A stretch of DNA of 64,000 nucleotides from Prochlorococcus sp. scB245a_520K10 (GCA_000634515.1 JFNU01000005.1:1-64000); one strand, 5' to 3'. Positions 1 to 10,182 are shown, numbered from the stretch's first letter. Numbers and translations are program-made. Notes: a model not told the origin generated them from the sequence alone.

Positions 1-96
1 CATTCCTGGCATACCCATGCCACCCATTCCTGGCATACCCATGCCACCCATTCCTGGCATACCCATGCCACCCATTCCTGGCATACCCATGCCACC
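1..96 (-). repeat. Four tandem 24-bp repeats encoding the GroEL Gly-Met-Pro tail
   Basis: A 24-bp unit is repeated four times without a visible mismatch, starting at the window edge and followed by a degenerate partial copy. It is in frame with groEL and encodes units of type GGMGMPGM. The array may continue to the left. GroEL tails rich in Gly and Met are common and lie inside the folding cavity; exact DNA identity between units implies recent slippage or unequal exchange. Confidence 0.95.
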
Positions 97-1716
97 CATT
101 CCTCCCATGGGGTCTCCACCTGGTCCTCCAGGGACTGCGGCTTCAGGTTCTGGAATGTCAGCCATCGCAACTTCTGTTGTGAGGAGCATAGCTGCAATAG
201 ATACTGAATCTTGAAGAGCTAATCTTATTACTTTGGTTGGATCTAATATTCCTGAATCTTTTAAATCCTCATATTGTCCTGAATTAGCATTAAAGCCTTT
301 GTTAAGTCTTTTAATTTCAGCGACAACTACATCACCATTAAAACCAGCATTTTTTGCTATTTGTTTGGTGGGTTCCAAAAGGGCTTCTTTAATTATATTT
401 ATCCCTGTTCTTAAATCATCTGTAGATGTTTGACTTAAATTTAAAAGGTCATCTGATATTTCAATTAAAGTTTGTCCTCCTCCAGAAACAACACCCTCTT
501 CAATAGCAGCTTTCGTAGCATTAAGGGAATCTTCTATTCTCAACTTTTTATACTTCATCTCTGTTTCTGTAGCAGCTCCTACTTTAATAAGAGCTACTCC
601 CCCGGCTAGTTTGGCTACCCTTTCATTGATTTTGTCCTGATCATACTCTGATTCAGTTATGTTAACTTCTCTCTTTAATTTCTCTACTCGGGCTTTAACT
701 AAATCTTTAGTGTCTTCGAAGGCAACAATTGTAGTTTTATCCTTTGTAATAGTTATTTTTTTTGCTTTGCCTAAATCATTAATCGATACTTTATCAAGTG
801 ACATCGATTTATCTTCGCTTATTAACTTAGCTCCTGTAAGAATTGCAATATCTTCAAGGGCAGCTTTTCTTCTCTCACCAAATAAAGGTGCTCTTACGGA
901 AGCTACATTTAAAACCCCACTATTCTTATTCAAAACCAGAGTGGTTAAAGCTTCCCCTTCAATATCTTCAGCAAGAATTAGAAAAGGTGAACCTGTCTTC
1001 TGTATTTCTTCAAGTATTGGAACAAGATCAACTAAAGTTGAGATTTTTTGATCAGTTATTAATATTTTAGGGTTTTCAAGTTCACAAACTTGTCTTTCTT
1101 GGTCTGTTACGAAATATGGAGAACTATAACCTCTATCAAAAGACATTCCTTCAGTTATATCTAATTCTGTTTCTAGTGATTGAGATTCTTCAACAGTTAT
1201 TACACCATCAGAAGTAACAATATCCATTGCCTTCGAAATTATAGATCCAATTTCTTCATCACCTCCAGCACTAACTGTTGCAACTTTTTGGATATCAGAA
1301 TCACTTAATGAAATACTTTTGGAACTTAATTTTTCTAAAACAAAAGCTAGGCCTGCCTCCATACCTTTTTTTAACTCCATAGGATTGGCACCAGAAGCAA
1401 TATTTTTTAACCCCTCCTGAACCATCTTCTGAGTCAAAATGGTTGCTGTTGTTGTTCCATCACCAGCACTCTCTTTTGTCTTAGATGCAACTTGTTCTAT
1501 TAATTTCGCACCTAAATTAGAAATTGGGTTTTCAATCTCGATTTCTTTGGCAACTGTAGATCCATCTCTTACTATATCTGGCGAACCAAATTTCTTTTCT
1601 ATTACAACGTTTTTTGCTTTTGGCCCAATAGTAACTTTTACTGCATTAGCTACGAAATTCACACCTTTTTCTAGCGCTTCTCTTGATTCATTAGAAAAAC
1701 TTAACTGTTTAGCCAT
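1..1716 (-). CDS. groL: 60-kDa chaperonin GroEL, stand-alone copy (C-terminus beyond the window)
   Basis: ATP-dependent protein-folding chaperonin of the cytosol, forming double seven-membered rings. The N-terminus begins [18 protein letters not shown] and the ATP-binding GDGTTTAT motif sits near residues 85-92; apical and equatorial sequence is continuous with no break. 572 residues lie in the window and no stop is reached, so the protein is longer than the usual 540-550. The extra length is a tail of repeated 8-residue units rich in Gly, Met and Pro. No groES lies upstream: the next genes are a 59-aa ORF on the other strand and fabG. This suggests the second, stand-alone cyanobacterial GroEL rather than the groESL-operon copy. 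No CIRCE inverted repeat was seen upstream. Confidence 0.95.
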   Translation of the reverse strand, partial: MAKQLSFSNESREALEKGVNFVANAVKVTIGPKAKNVVIEKKFGSPDIVRDGSTVAKEIEIENPISNLGAKLIEQVASKTKESAGDGTTTATILTQKMVQEGLKNIASGANPMELKKGMEAGLAFVLEKLSSKSISLSDSDIQKVATVSAGGDEEIGSIISKAMDIVTSDGVITVEESQSLETELDITEGMSFDRGYSSPYFVTDQERQVCELENPKILITDQKISTLVDLVPILEEIQKTGSPFLILAEDIEGEALTTLVLNKNSGVLNVASVRAPLFGERRKAALEDIAILTGAKLISEDKSMSLDKVSINDLGKAKKITITKDKTTIVAFEDTKDLVKARVEKLKREVNITESEYDQDKINERVAKLAGGVALIKVGAATETEMKYKKLRIEDSLNATKAAIEEGVVSGGGQTLIEISDDLLNLSQTSTDDLRTGINIIKEALLEPTKQIAKNAGFNGDVVVAEIKRLNKGFNANSGQYEDLKDSGILDPTKVIRLALQDSVSIAAMLLTTEVAMADIPEPEAAVPGGPGGDPMGGMGGMGMPGMGGMGMPGMGGMGMPGMGGMGMPGM

Positions 1717-1847
1717 GTTTACTCGATTTTTAATCTTATTCTAATCTCCCATAGAATCATTTTTAAGGGATATTTAATTAAGTGGGGAAAGCCGAATTTC
1801 TTTTAATGAGACATACAAATTAACTCAAATAAGAGTATCTTTAAGTT

Positions 1848-2027
1848 ATGGAAGAAACAAATAATCTTATTTTTACTCTTACCGCAATCCTCGCGATTGC
1901 TATGACTCTAATATACTTTCCTTTAAGATTTTTCTTGACATTAACTGCTAGAAGTCGAAGACTTAAACTTTTACAAAAAATTAGAAGATTAAGAGATGAA
2001 TTGGGACAGCCTTATGAAAGTACATAA
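1848..2027 (+). CDS. Small single-pass membrane protein, 59 aa, unknown function
   Basis: An ATG at 1848 opens 59 codons to TAA. Residues about 8-30 are hydrophobic and form one likely membrane helix. The second half is strongly basic (TARSRRLKLLQKIRRLRDEL) and probably an amphipathic cytoplasmic helix; the protein ends QPYEST. The stop abuts the last base of the convergent fabG (2028). I do not recognise a named family. The hydrophobic-then-basic pattern and exact fit between neighbours argue for a real gene, probably one of the short picocyanobacterial conserved proteins. Confidence 0.65.
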   Translation: MEETNNLIFTLTAILAIAMTLIYFPLRFFLTLTARSRRLKLLQKIRRLRDELGQPYEST

Positions 2028-2777
2028 TTAAATATTCATACCTCCGTCTATACTGATTGTTTGCCCTGTAATGTAACTTCCTGCATTACTTGAAACTAAG
2101 AATGACACTAAGTTCGCAATTTGAGTACAACTTCCTAATTTCCCTAAAGGGATCACTTTAATTATCTCTTCACTATTAAGTTTTTCAGTCATCTCTGTCT
2201 CTATGAAACCTGGAGCTATTGCATTTACGTTGATACCTCTTGAAGCAAATTCTTTAGCGCAAGTTTTGGTAAATCCAATAACTCCAGCTTTGGCGGCAGA
2301 ATAATTTGCTTGACCCGGATTACCAATTATTCCAACAACAGATGAAATATTTATTATATTACCACTTCTTTTTTTCATCATAAATTTTGAAGCATATTTT
2401 GTACAAAGAAAAACTCCTTTTAAGTTTGTATTTAGTACGTCATCCCATTGTTCCGATTTCATTCTCATCAATAGTCCATCTCTAGTAATGCCAGCGTTGT
2501 TAATGAGGATATCAATGGTGCCATTAATTTTGATTATTTCTTCAAAAGCTGAACTGACAGAATCCTCTTTTGAAACATCGAATTTTAATTTATGAGCTTT
2601 ACCTCCCGAATTTTTTATTGAATTTACAACTTCTTCAGCTTTTTCATCAGAAGAAGAGTAATTAATAAAAACTTCTGCTCCAAAGCGACTTAGTTCTAAA
2701 GCAATTTCTTTACCAATTCCCCTGCTAGCTCCGGTGATTAAAGCAACTTTGCCTGATAATGAATCTGTATTGGACAT
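2028..2777 (-). CDS. fabG: 3-oxoacyl-[acyl-carrier-protein] reductase
   Basis: NADPH-dependent reduction of 3-oxoacyl-ACP to 3-hydroxyacyl-ACP in the elongation cycle of type II fatty acid synthesis, in the cytosol. It is a classical short-chain dehydrogenase of 249 residues. Visible motifs: cofactor loop TGASRGIG near residues 15-22, NNAG at 93-96, catalytic Ser near 145, and YSAAK with Tyr159 and Lys163. The C-terminus ends SIDGGMNI, as in FabG. It is divergent from ispD, with about 90 bases between the starts for both promoters. Confidence 0.95.
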   Translation of the reverse strand: MSNTDSLSGKVALITGASRGIGKEIALELSRFGAEVFINYSSSDEKAEEVVNSIKNSGGKAHKLKFDVSKEDSVSSAFEEIIKINGTIDILINNAGITRDGLLMRMKSEQWDDVLNTNLKGVFLCTKYASKFMMKKRSGNIINISSVVGIIGNPGQANYSAAKAGVIGFTKTCAKEFASRGINVNAIAPGFIETEMTEKLNSEEIIKVIPLGKLGSCTQIANLVSFLVSSNAGSYITGQTISIDGGMNI

Positions 2778-2869
2778 TATGAATTTTTATAATTTTCAAT
2801 CGTAGTACTATTTGTGTAAAGATATTGCTTTTATTTATAATTGTCTAGAAAATATTAAAACCTTCTATT

Positions 2870-3541
2870 GTGCACTTTTTAATACCAGCTGCAGGGAGTG
2901 GTAGCAGAATGAAAGCTGGAAAAAATAAATTACTTATTGATTTAGAGGGAGAGTCTTTGATTTATTGGACACTTAAATCTGTATTTTCTGCAAGCTCAAC
3001 AAACTGGGTTGGAATAATTGGGCAACCGAAAGATAAAAATTTATTATTAAATTCAGCAAAGGATTTTGCCCATAAAGTTCATTGGATTAATGGTGGTAAA
3101 ACCAGACAACAGTCAGTTTTTAATGGTTTAAATGCATTGCCAAAAGATGCTAAAAAAGTTTTAATACATGATGGTGCTAGATGTCTAATTAATCCTGAAT
3201 TGATAGACCTTTGTGCCAAGCAATTAGATGAAAATGCAGCTGTAATTTTGGCTACTAAGGTAACTGACACAATAAAGATTGTTGATAATGAAGGTTTTAT
3301 TAAAGAAACACCAGATAGAAATTATTTATGGGCAGCGCAAACTCCTCAGGGCTTTTTAGTAGATAGATTAAAAAAAGCTCATAAGATGGCAATTGATAAA
3401 AACTGGAAAGTCACAGATGATGCCTCACTATTCGAAATGCTTAATTGGAAAGTGAAGATTATTGAAGGAACTTATTCAAATATAAAAATTACATCTCCTA
3501 TAGATTTGAAAATAGCAAAACTTTTTTTGAAGAACCACTAG
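2870..3541 (+). CDS. ispD: 2-C-methyl-D-erythritol 4-phosphate cytidylyltransferase
   Basis: Third step of the MEP isoprenoid pathway: CTP plus MEP gives CDP-ME. This pathway supplies carotenoids, the phytol chain and quinone tails. The N-terminus [12 protein letters not shown] followed by NK is the IspD nucleotide-binding signature; HDGARCLI and the AAQTPQGF motif complete it. The start is GTG at 2870, chosen because the signature begins three residues later and no ATG lies just upstream. 223 residues fits the family. Its stop abuts the end of the convergent carboxypeptidase gene. Confidence 0.93.
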   Translation: MHFLIPAAGSGSRMKAGKNKLLIDLEGESLIYWTLKSVFSASSTNWVGIIGQPKDKNLLLNSAKDFAHKVHWINGGKTRQQSVFNGLNALPKDAKKVLIHDGARCLINPELIDLCAKQLDENAAVILATKVTDTIKIVDNEGFIKETPDRNYLWAAQTPQGFLVDRLKKAHKMAIDKNWKVTDDASLFEMLNWKVKIIEGTYSNIKITSPIDLKIAKLFLKNH

Positions 3542-4411
3542 TTAAAAAGGTTTATCGATACTAAGAATGCCATCATCACCATTTAAGGTGGCTTCGTATC
3601 CTAAAGGAATGCAAGCATTTCCCGATATGTGACCTATTGGAAGGTCAAAAAGAATAGGAAAATCAAACTCTTGGAGTCTTTCAATAATGCATTGTTTTAG
3701 TAAATCTTTCCATTCAAGGCCGCAGGAATCATTAGAAAAACTTCCGAATCCAATACCAGCAATTTCCGTAAGTATTTTTGTCATTCTGAGGTAAGTCAAC
3801 ATGCGATCAATTTTATAAATATCTTCATTAATATCTTCAAAAATTATTATTTTCCCTTTGCAATCTGGAAAGTGATTAGTACCAATTAAAAAAGTAGCAA
3901 TAGTTAAGTTAGAAACGATAATTTCTCCTTTAGCTTTCCCACCATTTAAAGGAATTCCTCTTATGTCCTCAACATATCCTTCAAAAAGTAAATTTCTTAA
4001 TCTCTCAAGACTCCACTCTGGCTCTTTGAAAAGGCCAGTAACCATAGGCCCATGAATAGAACCTATAAATCCTTGAGAATATTTAGATAGTAATAAAGAA
4101 CATGTATCTGAGAATCCAAGCATTAAACCATTCTGCCAAGAAGGTTCTTTTTCTAAAATTCTTGCTGAACCCCAGCCTCCTTTTGCAAAAATGATTAGCT
4201 TACTATTTTGTGCTTTTTCTAGTTCTTCAAATCTAGTTAGATCATCACCTGCAAAATAACCACACTTTTTGGATAGAGAATTATTTTCATTAATTTCCAA
4301 GCCCCAGTTTTTTAAGATTTCTATGCCTTTTTGAAAATTTTCTTCTTCATCAATAAAGGAGGCTGGAGCTAAAATATCTATTAGATCACCTTTTTTTAAT
4401 CTAAAAACCAT
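3542..4411 (-). CDS. LD-carboxypeptidase, peptidase family S66 (LdcA/MccF-like)
   Basis: S66 serine peptidases trim the terminal D-Ala from murein tetrapeptides in peptidoglycan recycling, or cleave microcin C-type compounds; which applies here is not shown by the sequence. Family landmarks: nucleophile Ser101 in LGFSDTCSLL, catalytic Glu192 in IIIFEDINED and His261 in LPIGHISGNACIPLG. 289 residues is close to the family norm and no signal peptide is visible, so it is probably cytosolic. It lies just downstream of the UbiA gene on the same strand with a 9-base gap, so the two are probably cotranscribed. Confidence 0.87.
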   Translation of the reverse strand: MVFRLKKGDLIDILAPASFIDEEENFQKGIEILKNWGLEINENNSLSKKCGYFAGDDLTRFEELEKAQNSKLIIFAKGGWGSARILEKEPSWQNGLMLGFSDTCSLLLSKYSQGFIGSIHGPMVTGLFKEPEWSLERLRNLLFEGYVEDIRGIPLNGGKAKGEIIVSNLTIATFLIGTNHFPDCKGKIIIFEDINEDIYKIDRMLTYLRMTKILTEIAGIGFGSFSNDSCGLEWKDLLKQCIIERLQEFDFPILFDLPIGHISGNACIPLGYEATLNGDDGILSIDKPF

Positions 4412-4420
4412 ATTTAGAAT

Positions 4421-5329
4421 CTATGAGGCAATAATAATTCCTAATAAAAGGACTCCTCCATAAATTGATTGATTTTTGAAGTGATTCCCAATATTTTTTA
4501 TTGATTGCTTTTCCTCAGGAAATACTTTTAGTATATCTCTCTGCATTAAGATTGACGTTGTAAGCCAAATTGGCCAAAAAATAAAATCCATTTGATTAAT
4601 AAATCCGCATAATGCGAGAAAACTCGAAGTTAAAAAATAACAAATTTGAATAGTTATTCTAGTATTGTTATGCAAGTTAATAGCCGAACTATTTATTCCA
4701 ATTTTGATATCATATTTTTTATCTGCTAAAGCATAAATAGTGTCAAAGCCAAAAGTCCAAAAAATGGTAGCTAGCCAGCAAAACAATAAAACAATACTAT
4801 TTAAATTGCCTTCTTTTGCGGCCCAGGGAATTAAGACAGCAAAACCCCAGCATATGGATAAGATTAATTGAGGATATTTAAACCATCTTTTGGCAGAAGG
4901 ATAAATTAAAATAATAGGTAAAGCTAAAAAAGCAAGTAAAATGGAAAGGATTCTTCCAGGTTGAGGTAGTGACAAAGTTAAAAAGAAGCTACATAAAATT
5001 AAAAAGAAAAGAATTGAATAAGCTGTTTTAAGACTGATTTTATTTGCAGCTAGAGGTCTATTTTTTGTCCTAAAAACTCTTTGATCAATTTTTTTGTCCC
5101 AAATATCATTAACCACACAGCCTAATCCACTTACTAGTAGTCCTCCCAGGATTATTCTTAGTAACATTAAAAATGTTGGATTAGCATCTGGGGTTAAATA
5201 TAAACTCCATCCAGCAGGAATAAGTAAGATCATTCTTCCAGTAGGCTTATTCCACCTTAATAATTCAAAAAAAGTACTTAATTTAATTTGTCGATTTTTA
5301 TTTCGCATATTACCTATTGTATATTTCAT
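4421..5329 (-). CDS. ubiA: 4-hydroxybenzoate polyprenyltransferase, UbiA family
   Basis: Membrane prenyltransferase attaching a long isoprenoid chain to 4-hydroxybenzoate; in cyanobacteria this leads to plastoquinone. Both Asp-rich motifs are present: NDIWD at residues 74-78, and D196/D203/D207 in the stretch FDTIYALADKKYDIKIG. About eight hydrophobic segments follow the soluble N-terminus. The first ATG gives 302 residues; an internal Met at residue 8 (start 5308) is an alternative. It is divergent from ppx. Substrate assignment is from family and organism context; other UbiA enzymes make chlorophyll, heme O or tocopherol, but the NDIWD motif and length fit the 4-HB type. Confidence 0.85.
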   Translation of the reverse strand: MKYTIGNMRNKNRQIKLSTFFELLRWNKPTGRMILLIPAGWSLYLTPDANPTFLMLLRIILGGLLVSGLGCVVNDIWDKKIDQRVFRTKNRPLAANKISLKTAYSILFFLILCSFFLTLSLPQPGRILSILLAFLALPIILIYPSAKRWFKYPQLILSICWGFAVLIPWAAKEGNLNSIVLLFCWLATIFWTFGFDTIYALADKKYDIKIGINSSAINLHNNTRITIQICYFLTSSFLALCGFINQMDFIFWPIWLTTSILMQRDILKVFPEEKQSIKNIGNHFKNQSIYGGVLLLGIIIAS

Positions 5330-5433
5330 AACTTTAAATAATCTTACTAGGATTTAATGATTTCTATTATTTAATAATCAATCTTGGGTATATTTATTAA
5401 TGGATTAAAGATATCTGCATCTTATAAAAAGAA

Positions 5434-7029
5434 ATGATACAGAAACAAGATTTAAGATATTTTCAAGAAAAGCAAATTTTAGTAGCTTCTATAGATATTG
5501 GAACTAACTCTACACATCTTTTGGTAGCAGAAATTAATCTAGAATTAAAATCATTTTCAATAAAATTCACTGATAAATCAACCACTCGTCTTGGAGAAAG
5601 AGATGAGGAGGGTAATCTTACTGAAGAATCAATCCAAAGAGCATTAGTTACTCTTAAGCGATTTAAGGAATATTGTAAAAGTAATGGAGTAAAACAAATA
5701 GTAACAGCAGCAACAAGTGCAGTTAGGGAAGCTCCAAACGGTCAGGATTTTATTAAAAGAGTTCTTGATGAAACTGATATTCAAATAGAAATGATAAGTG
5801 GTTCTGAGGAAGCCAGATTAATTTACCTTGGTGTTCTTTCTGGGATGGCTTTTGAAGATCAGTCTTTTGTAATCATAGATATAGGAGGAGGATCTACAGA
5901 ATTAATACTTGCAGATAAAAAAGATGCTATAGCTCTAACAAGTTCGAGAATTGGTGCTGTAAGACTTAAAAATGATTTTTTTAATAAAGAGTCTATAAAT
6001 TCAGAAAGATCGATTTTTCTAACAACTTTTATTAAAGGATCTTTAGAACCATCTGTTCGAAAAATAAAGAGTAGATCTAAGGGAGATAAGCCTTTATCTA
6101 TGATTGCAACCAGTGGCACTGCAACTTCATTAGGAAATTTGATTTCAGATGATTTGGGAGAATCTAAACCAAAGTTGCATGGTTATAAATTTAAAAGGGA
6201 AAATTTACAAAATGTATTGGAAAAACTAATTAAATTGCCAGTTTCGGAAATCAAGAAAATACCTTCATTAAGTGAGAGAAGAGCAGAAATAATTATTCCA
6301 GGTGCATTGATATTAAACACCGCAATGCAGATGTTGAACTTTAATGAGTTAATAATAAGTGAGAGGGCGCTTCGAGAGGGTTTGGTAGTAGATTGGATGC
6401 TTCGTAAAGGGATAATTAAAAACGAGTTAAATATTCAAAGCAATATTAGAAAAACAACTATAGTTCATCAGGCCAGAAAGTTTGGAGTAGACAATACAAG
6501 AGCTGAGAAAGTTATTGATATTGCCTTTCAAATCTATGATCAGACTAAAAATATCTTTCATAGCGATAATGACCCTAAAGCTAAAGAACTTCTTTGGGCA
6601 GCTTCTAATCTTTATAATTGTGGGAAATACGTAAATGTTGGTTCATATCACAAACACTCTTGGTACTTAATAAAAAATTGTGAGTTGTTGGGATATTCTG
6701 AAGCGGAAACAAATATTATTGCTTCAATTGCTAGATACCATAGAAAGACTCTACCCAAGAAAAGACATGAGTCTTGGCAAAATTTAATATCCAAAGAAGA
6801 TAAAACATTAGTTCTTGAAATGTCATTAATTTTGAGATTAGCAGCATCTCTTGATCAAAGACCTGATAAGGTAATCTCCTCAGTTCAAATAAAATTGCAG
6901 GAAAATATTCTTACATTTGAACTTCTACCTTTTGATAGAAACCATGATCTTCTTCTTGAAAAATGGAACTTAGGATTATGCCGTAATGTAATAAAAGAAC
7001 TAAAGAATTTAGATTTAAAAGTTATTTAG
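5434..7029 (+). CDS. ppx: Exopolyphosphatase (Ppx/GppA family)
   Basis: Releases phosphate from the ends of polyphosphate, or hydrolyses pppGpp in GppA-type members. It has the ASKHA-fold phosphate motifs: SIDIGTNSTHLL near residues 19-30 and IIDIGGGSTELI near 147-158, with the catalytic-type Glu in the GSEEARLIYLG loop. The C-terminal half is the HD-like helical domain with YHKHSWYLI and ARYHRKTLP. 531 residues is the usual length. The last 8 bases overlap the convergent HTH gene. Confidence 0.92.
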   Translation: MIQKQDLRYFQEKQILVASIDIGTNSTHLLVAEINLELKSFSIKFTDKSTTRLGERDEEGNLTEESIQRALVTLKRFKEYCKSNGVKQIVTAATSAVREAPNGQDFIKRVLDETDIQIEMISGSEEARLIYLGVLSGMAFEDQSFVIIDIGGGSTELILADKKDAIALTSSRIGAVRLKNDFFNKESINSERSIFLTTFIKGSLEPSVRKIKSRSKGDKPLSMIATSGTATSLGNLISDDLGESKPKLHGYKFKRENLQNVLEKLIKLPVSEIKKIPSLSERRAEIIIPGALILNTAMQMLNFNELIISERALREGLVVDWMLRKGIIKNELNIQSNIRKTTIVHQARKFGVDNTRAEKVIDIAFQIYDQTKNIFHSDNDPKAKELLWAASNLYNCGKYVNVGSYHKHSWYLIKNCELLGYSEAETNIIASIARYHRKTLPKKRHESWQNLISKEDKTLVLEMSLILRLAASLDQRPDKVISSVQIKLQENILTFELLPFDRNHDLLLEKWNLGLCRNVIKELKNLDLKVI

Positions 7030-7516
7030 TTTTTTTAATAAGTTCTTGTTTTGGAGTTTGATTCTGAGAAGAGTCTGAAAATAAATTGAAAATTAAGGAC
7101 GATGCGATTAATCCGAGAAAGCCTGAAATTAAAATAAATATTAGGAATCCCATTGGATTAAGATTCTGAGGTTGTGTAGACTTATCATTTTTTTTCGAAA
7201 CTTCTTCAACTATTTCTTCAATTTTTACTTCTTTCCTCTCTGTATTGAATTCATTCATTATAAATTCAGTATCAAGTTTCAGTTTCTGTGAAATCCGTCG
7301 AACCATTGCTTTGACAAATACTTTTTCAGGTAGCTTTTCTTCATTACCCTCTTCTATGGCTTCAAGTTGATGAGTTCCGATTTTTAAATTAGAAGCCAAT
7401 TCTTCAATAGATTGATTTCTACTTAACCTTGCCTCTTTAATGAAATTTCCAATTCTCTTTAAAGAGGAATTTTCTCCTTTATTGTTGTTTTCCGAAACAG
7501 AGTTTATTTCTTTCAA
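7022..7516 (-). CDS. RodZ-like helix-turn-helix membrane protein, short form
   Basis: Residues about 18-85 form a Cro/CI-type helix-turn-helix domain (RIGNFIKEARLSRNQSIEEL, then EAIEEGNEEKLPEKVFVKAM), the pattern of the HTH_25/RodZ family. A charged linker follows, then one membrane helix at about 123-145 and only about 20 residues outside. RodZ in rods links MreB to the wall machinery and normally has a periplasmic beta domain, which is missing here. Function could be in shape or division, or a membrane-tethered regulator. It reads toward ppx with an 8-base overlap and lies 55 bases upstream of cobM. Confidence 0.75.
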   Translation of the reverse strand: MKEINSVSENNNKGENSSLKRIGNFIKEARLSRNQSIEELASNLKIGTHQLEAIEEGNEEKLPEKVFVKAMVRRISQKLKLDTEFIMNEFNTERKEVKIEEIVEEVSKKNDKSTQPQNLNPMGFLIFILISGFLGLIASSLIFNLFSDSSQNQTPKQELIKKTK

Positions 7517-7571
7517 AGCAAATAAATTTTTACTAATTATAGTAATTAATATTTTTCTATCAACTTTAAGA

Positions 7572-8327
7572 TTATTTATTCCTAAAGAGATGCCTATAAG
7601 ATGGATTATAAAGATTAGATCTTTTTTGAGAATTACTAATTGCTGGGCTAATTATGTAAATGGTTGTTCTAATTAGTTTTTTCTCAATAGAAAATTTTTC
7701 CATATCTTTTAATTCTATTAATGATGTCCAACCATCATCCCAAGATACTCTAAATCCAACAATCACTTTAGTCTCTGGAGGGTAAAACTCTAGTAGAGCT
7801 TCTTGAGACCTTTTTACATGCCTAGCACTTAGATATAGGCATATAGAGGAATTGTGTTTCGCAAGATCTTTTAGAGATTCTTTTTCGGGCATCCCTGTTC
7901 GCCCTCCGGCTCTAGTTAAAATTATTGTTTGCGTTATGTCAGGGATGGTTAACTCAGCTTCATGATATGCTGCAGCAACTTGAAAAGCACTTACTCCAGG
8001 AACAACCTCGATTTCAATTTTTTCGTTTTTTAAAATTTCGATTTGCTCTCTAATTGCTCCAAAAAGGCAAGGGTCTCCATCATGCAACCTTATAACAGTT
8101 TTCTCTGCCTGAAATTTTTTTATCATAATTTGGGTGATTTGCTCTAAGTTGAGCGAACTCGTTTTTATTTTTTCAGAACCTTCTTTAGCAAAATCTAAAA
8201 TCTTTTCAGGTATTAGAGAATCGGTCCAAATAATGACATCTGCAATTTTTATCTTTTTTAATGCTTTTAAAGTTAATAATTCTGGATCGCCTGGACCAAC
8301 ACCAATAAAGGATATTTTATTATCCAT
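7572..8327 (-). CDS. cobM: Precorrin-4 C11-methyltransferase
   Basis: SAM-dependent methylation at C-11 in corrin ring synthesis. The N-terminal [15 protein letters not shown] (residues about 9-23) is the SAM/uroporphyrin methyltransferase signature, and [16 protein letters not shown] the second substrate motif. 251 residues is normal. CobM is favoured over other corrin methylases by the overall pattern, including [13 protein letters not shown] near the N-terminus. The start overlaps the end of lgt by 8 bases, so translation of the two is probably coupled. Confidence 0.92.
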   Translation of the reverse strand: MDNKISFIGVGPGDPELLTLKALKKIKIADVIIWTDSLIPEKILDFAKEGSEKIKTSSLNLEQITQIMIKKFQAEKTVIRLHDGDPCLFGAIREQIEILKNEKIEIEVVPGVSAFQVAAAYHEAELTIPDITQTIILTRAGGRTGMPEKESLKDLAKHNSSICLYLSARHVKRSQEALLEFYPPETKVIVGFRVSWDDGWTSLIELKDMEKFSIEKKLIRTTIYIISPAISNSQKRSNLYNPSYRHLFRNK

Positions 8328-9213
8328 TCTTTCTATTTTTCCCGCTATATGTTCTCAATCTTAAAAAAAATATTCCAATTAATCCAGAAGAAAATAAAAA
8401 AATACTTATAAATTGAGCCATTCTTATACCGCCATCACAGAAAGGTGGAAGTCCACCAATGCATAGTGGGTCAGTTCTTAAACCTTCAATCCAGAATCTT
8501 CCAAAGCTATAACTTATTAAATAAAGACAGCTAATAAAGCCAGGTCTAAAAAAATCTGTTTTATTTTGTTTATTAAAGGTAATAATAAGAACTATGAAGA
8601 TTATAAGATTCCACAATGACTCATAGAGAAATGTAGGATGAAAAAATTCATAATTAAGAAATTCTAAAGGCCTATTTTGGATAGGTATAAATAATTTCCA
8701 AGGCAAATTTGTAGGAACTCCAAAGGCTTCATTATTGAAAAAATTTCCCCACCTTCCTATCGATTGTCCAAGAATAATCGAGGGTATTAATATATCTATA
8801 AAAGTTTTTAAATGAATTTTTTTTGACTTACAGAAATAGATAATAGATAATAATCCTCCAATTAGACCTCCATGAATTGCTATGCCTCCTTCCCAAACTG
8901 CCAGAAAAGAAGGTATTTGAATGGTTTTATTAAATAGTTCTAAAGAAGTAAAAAAGTTATCTCCTATAAATCGCCTCCACTCAAAAATTACGTAATAAGT
9001 TCTAGCTCCAACTAATGAAGAGATTATTAATGATGGAAGTATTTCACTTATATACTCTGGGTTAATATTCCTTGCCTTTGCAAGTTTTTTAGAGATAAAT
9101 AGGCCTATTAAAACTGAAACCGAAATAAGCAATCCATACCATCTAATAGTTAGAAATCCTAAATTTAAAAAAGTTTCGCCTGGAGATTGTATAAAAGCTT
9201 GAAATATAAGCAT
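8320..9213 (-). CDS. lgt: Prolipoprotein diacylglyceryl transferase
   Basis: Transfers diacylglycerol from phosphatidylglycerol to the lipobox cysteine of prolipoproteins in the inner membrane. Visible: the RWYGLL motif near residue 24, Arg71 in GARTYYV, the HGGLIGG signature at about 114-120 and the [13 protein letters not shown] loop near 153. Several membrane helices are evident. 297 residues is normal. It lies between petA (10-base gap upstream) and cobM (overlap downstream), so the petC-petA-lgt-cobM series could be one transcript. Confidence 0.95.
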   Translation of the reverse strand: MLIFQAFIQSPGETFLNLGFLTIRWYGLLISVSVLIGLFISKKLAKARNINPEYISEILPSLIISSLVGARTYYVIFEWRRFIGDNFFTSLELFNKTIQIPSFLAVWEGGIAIHGGLIGGLLSIIYFCKSKKIHLKTFIDILIPSIILGQSIGRWGNFFNNEAFGVPTNLPWKLFIPIQNRPLEFLNYEFFHPTFLYESLWNLIIFIVLIITFNKQNKTDFFRPGFISCLYLISYSFGRFWIEGLRTDPLCIGGLPPFCDGGIRMAQFISIFLFSSGLIGIFFLRLRTYSGKNRKNG

Positions 9214-9223
9214 TTAAAGAAAG

Positions 9224-10177
9224 TTAGATACCCTCTGCTGCTTGCACTTTTTCTACTTGTTTTTTCTTTAATACTAAAAGTATTTGTGTTAAACCTACAC
9301 CAATAAAGAATGCAATCAATCCAATTACTCTATATGGGCTCTGAAGTACAACCTCAGCATCTAATTGCCCAAAGCCGCCAACGTTGGGATCATTAGTAAG
9401 AGGGTCACCTGCATTAATTTGATCTTGTGCTTTTACGATAATTTGAAGACCAACAGGAACTGCTTCAGTAGTTATCTCGCCATTGCCGTTTTCTATATTG
9501 ACCTTATAGCTACCATCTTCAATTGTGTCTACTGAATTTATAGTTCCTGAGGTGGAAGAAGTGAAAACTACATTATTGCTTTTGTCTCCAGTTGGGTAAA
9601 CCTGACCTCTACCTCTATTACCTCCGATATGTAACGAGTATTTTCCATAGTGATATTCTTTATTAGTGGATGGATCAGGGGATAGTACAGGAAAAACTAT
9701 TTCTTTATTTGTATCCCCAGGCAAAGGTCCGACAATGATGATATTATCTTTCTCTTCACTGTAATTAGTGAAATACACCCCTTCTGTCTCCTCTTTGATT
9801 TCTTCGGTCCATCTTTCTTGTGGAGCAAGTTTAAAGCCATCAGGCAGCATTACAACAGCACCAACTTGTAATGGGACTTCAGAACCATCAGCCCCAATCT
9901 CTTTTAAGTCATTTTTGTAGGGTATTTTGACTACAGCTTTGAAAACACTGTCTGCCCCAACTGATTGTGGAACCTCTGCAATTGTAGGCATCTGAGCTAG
10001 ATGACAATTTGCACAGACTATCTTTCCTGTGGCTTCTCTTGGGGATTCGTAGTTTTGCTGAGCCCAAAATGGATAAGCAAAAGTGATCTTTGGATAAAAT
10101 ACAATGCTCGAAATGAAAAGCAGAGTACAGATAAATAAACTTGTTTTTTTCATGATTTGATTTTTAAGACCTTTCAT
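9224..10177 (-). CDS. petA: Cytochrome f of the cytochrome b6f complex
   Basis: Carries electrons from the Rieske protein to plastocyanin or cytochrome c6 on the lumenal side of the thylakoid. It has a cleavable signal, then mature [18 protein letters not shown] (the N-terminal Tyr is an axial heme ligand) and the heme-binding CANCH at residues 55-59. One C-terminal membrane helix ([20 protein letters not shown]) ends in a Lys-rich stromal tail. I chose the ATG at 10177 (317 aa). An ATG at 10195 would add six residues and overlap the petC stop; a Met at residue 9 is a third option. It is directly downstream of petC, as in cyanobacteria generally. Confidence 0.97.
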   Translation of the reverse strand: MKGLKNQIMKKTSLFICTLLFISSIVFYPKITFAYPFWAQQNYESPREATGKIVCANCHLAQMPTIAEVPQSVGADSVFKAVVKIPYKNDLKEIGADGSEVPLQVGAVVMLPDGFKLAPQERWTEEIKEETEGVYFTNYSEEKDNIIIVGPLPGDTNKEIVFPVLSPDPSTNKEYHYGKYSLHIGGNRGRGQVYPTGDKSNNVVFTSSTSGTINSVDTIEDGSYKVNIENGNGEITTEAVPVGLQIIVKAQDQINAGDPLTNDPNVGGFGQLDAEVVLQSPYRVIGLIAFFIGVGLTQILLVLKKKQVEKVQAAEGI

Positions 10178-10182
10178 TTTTT

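Noticed and set aside
1..96. Tandem repeats that resemble a CRISPR-like array
   Set aside because: Units are directly adjacent with no spacers and are in frame inside groEL.
659..1051. 130-codon open frame on the plus strand
   Set aside because: Antisense to groEL, which has clear family motifs; no independent evidence.
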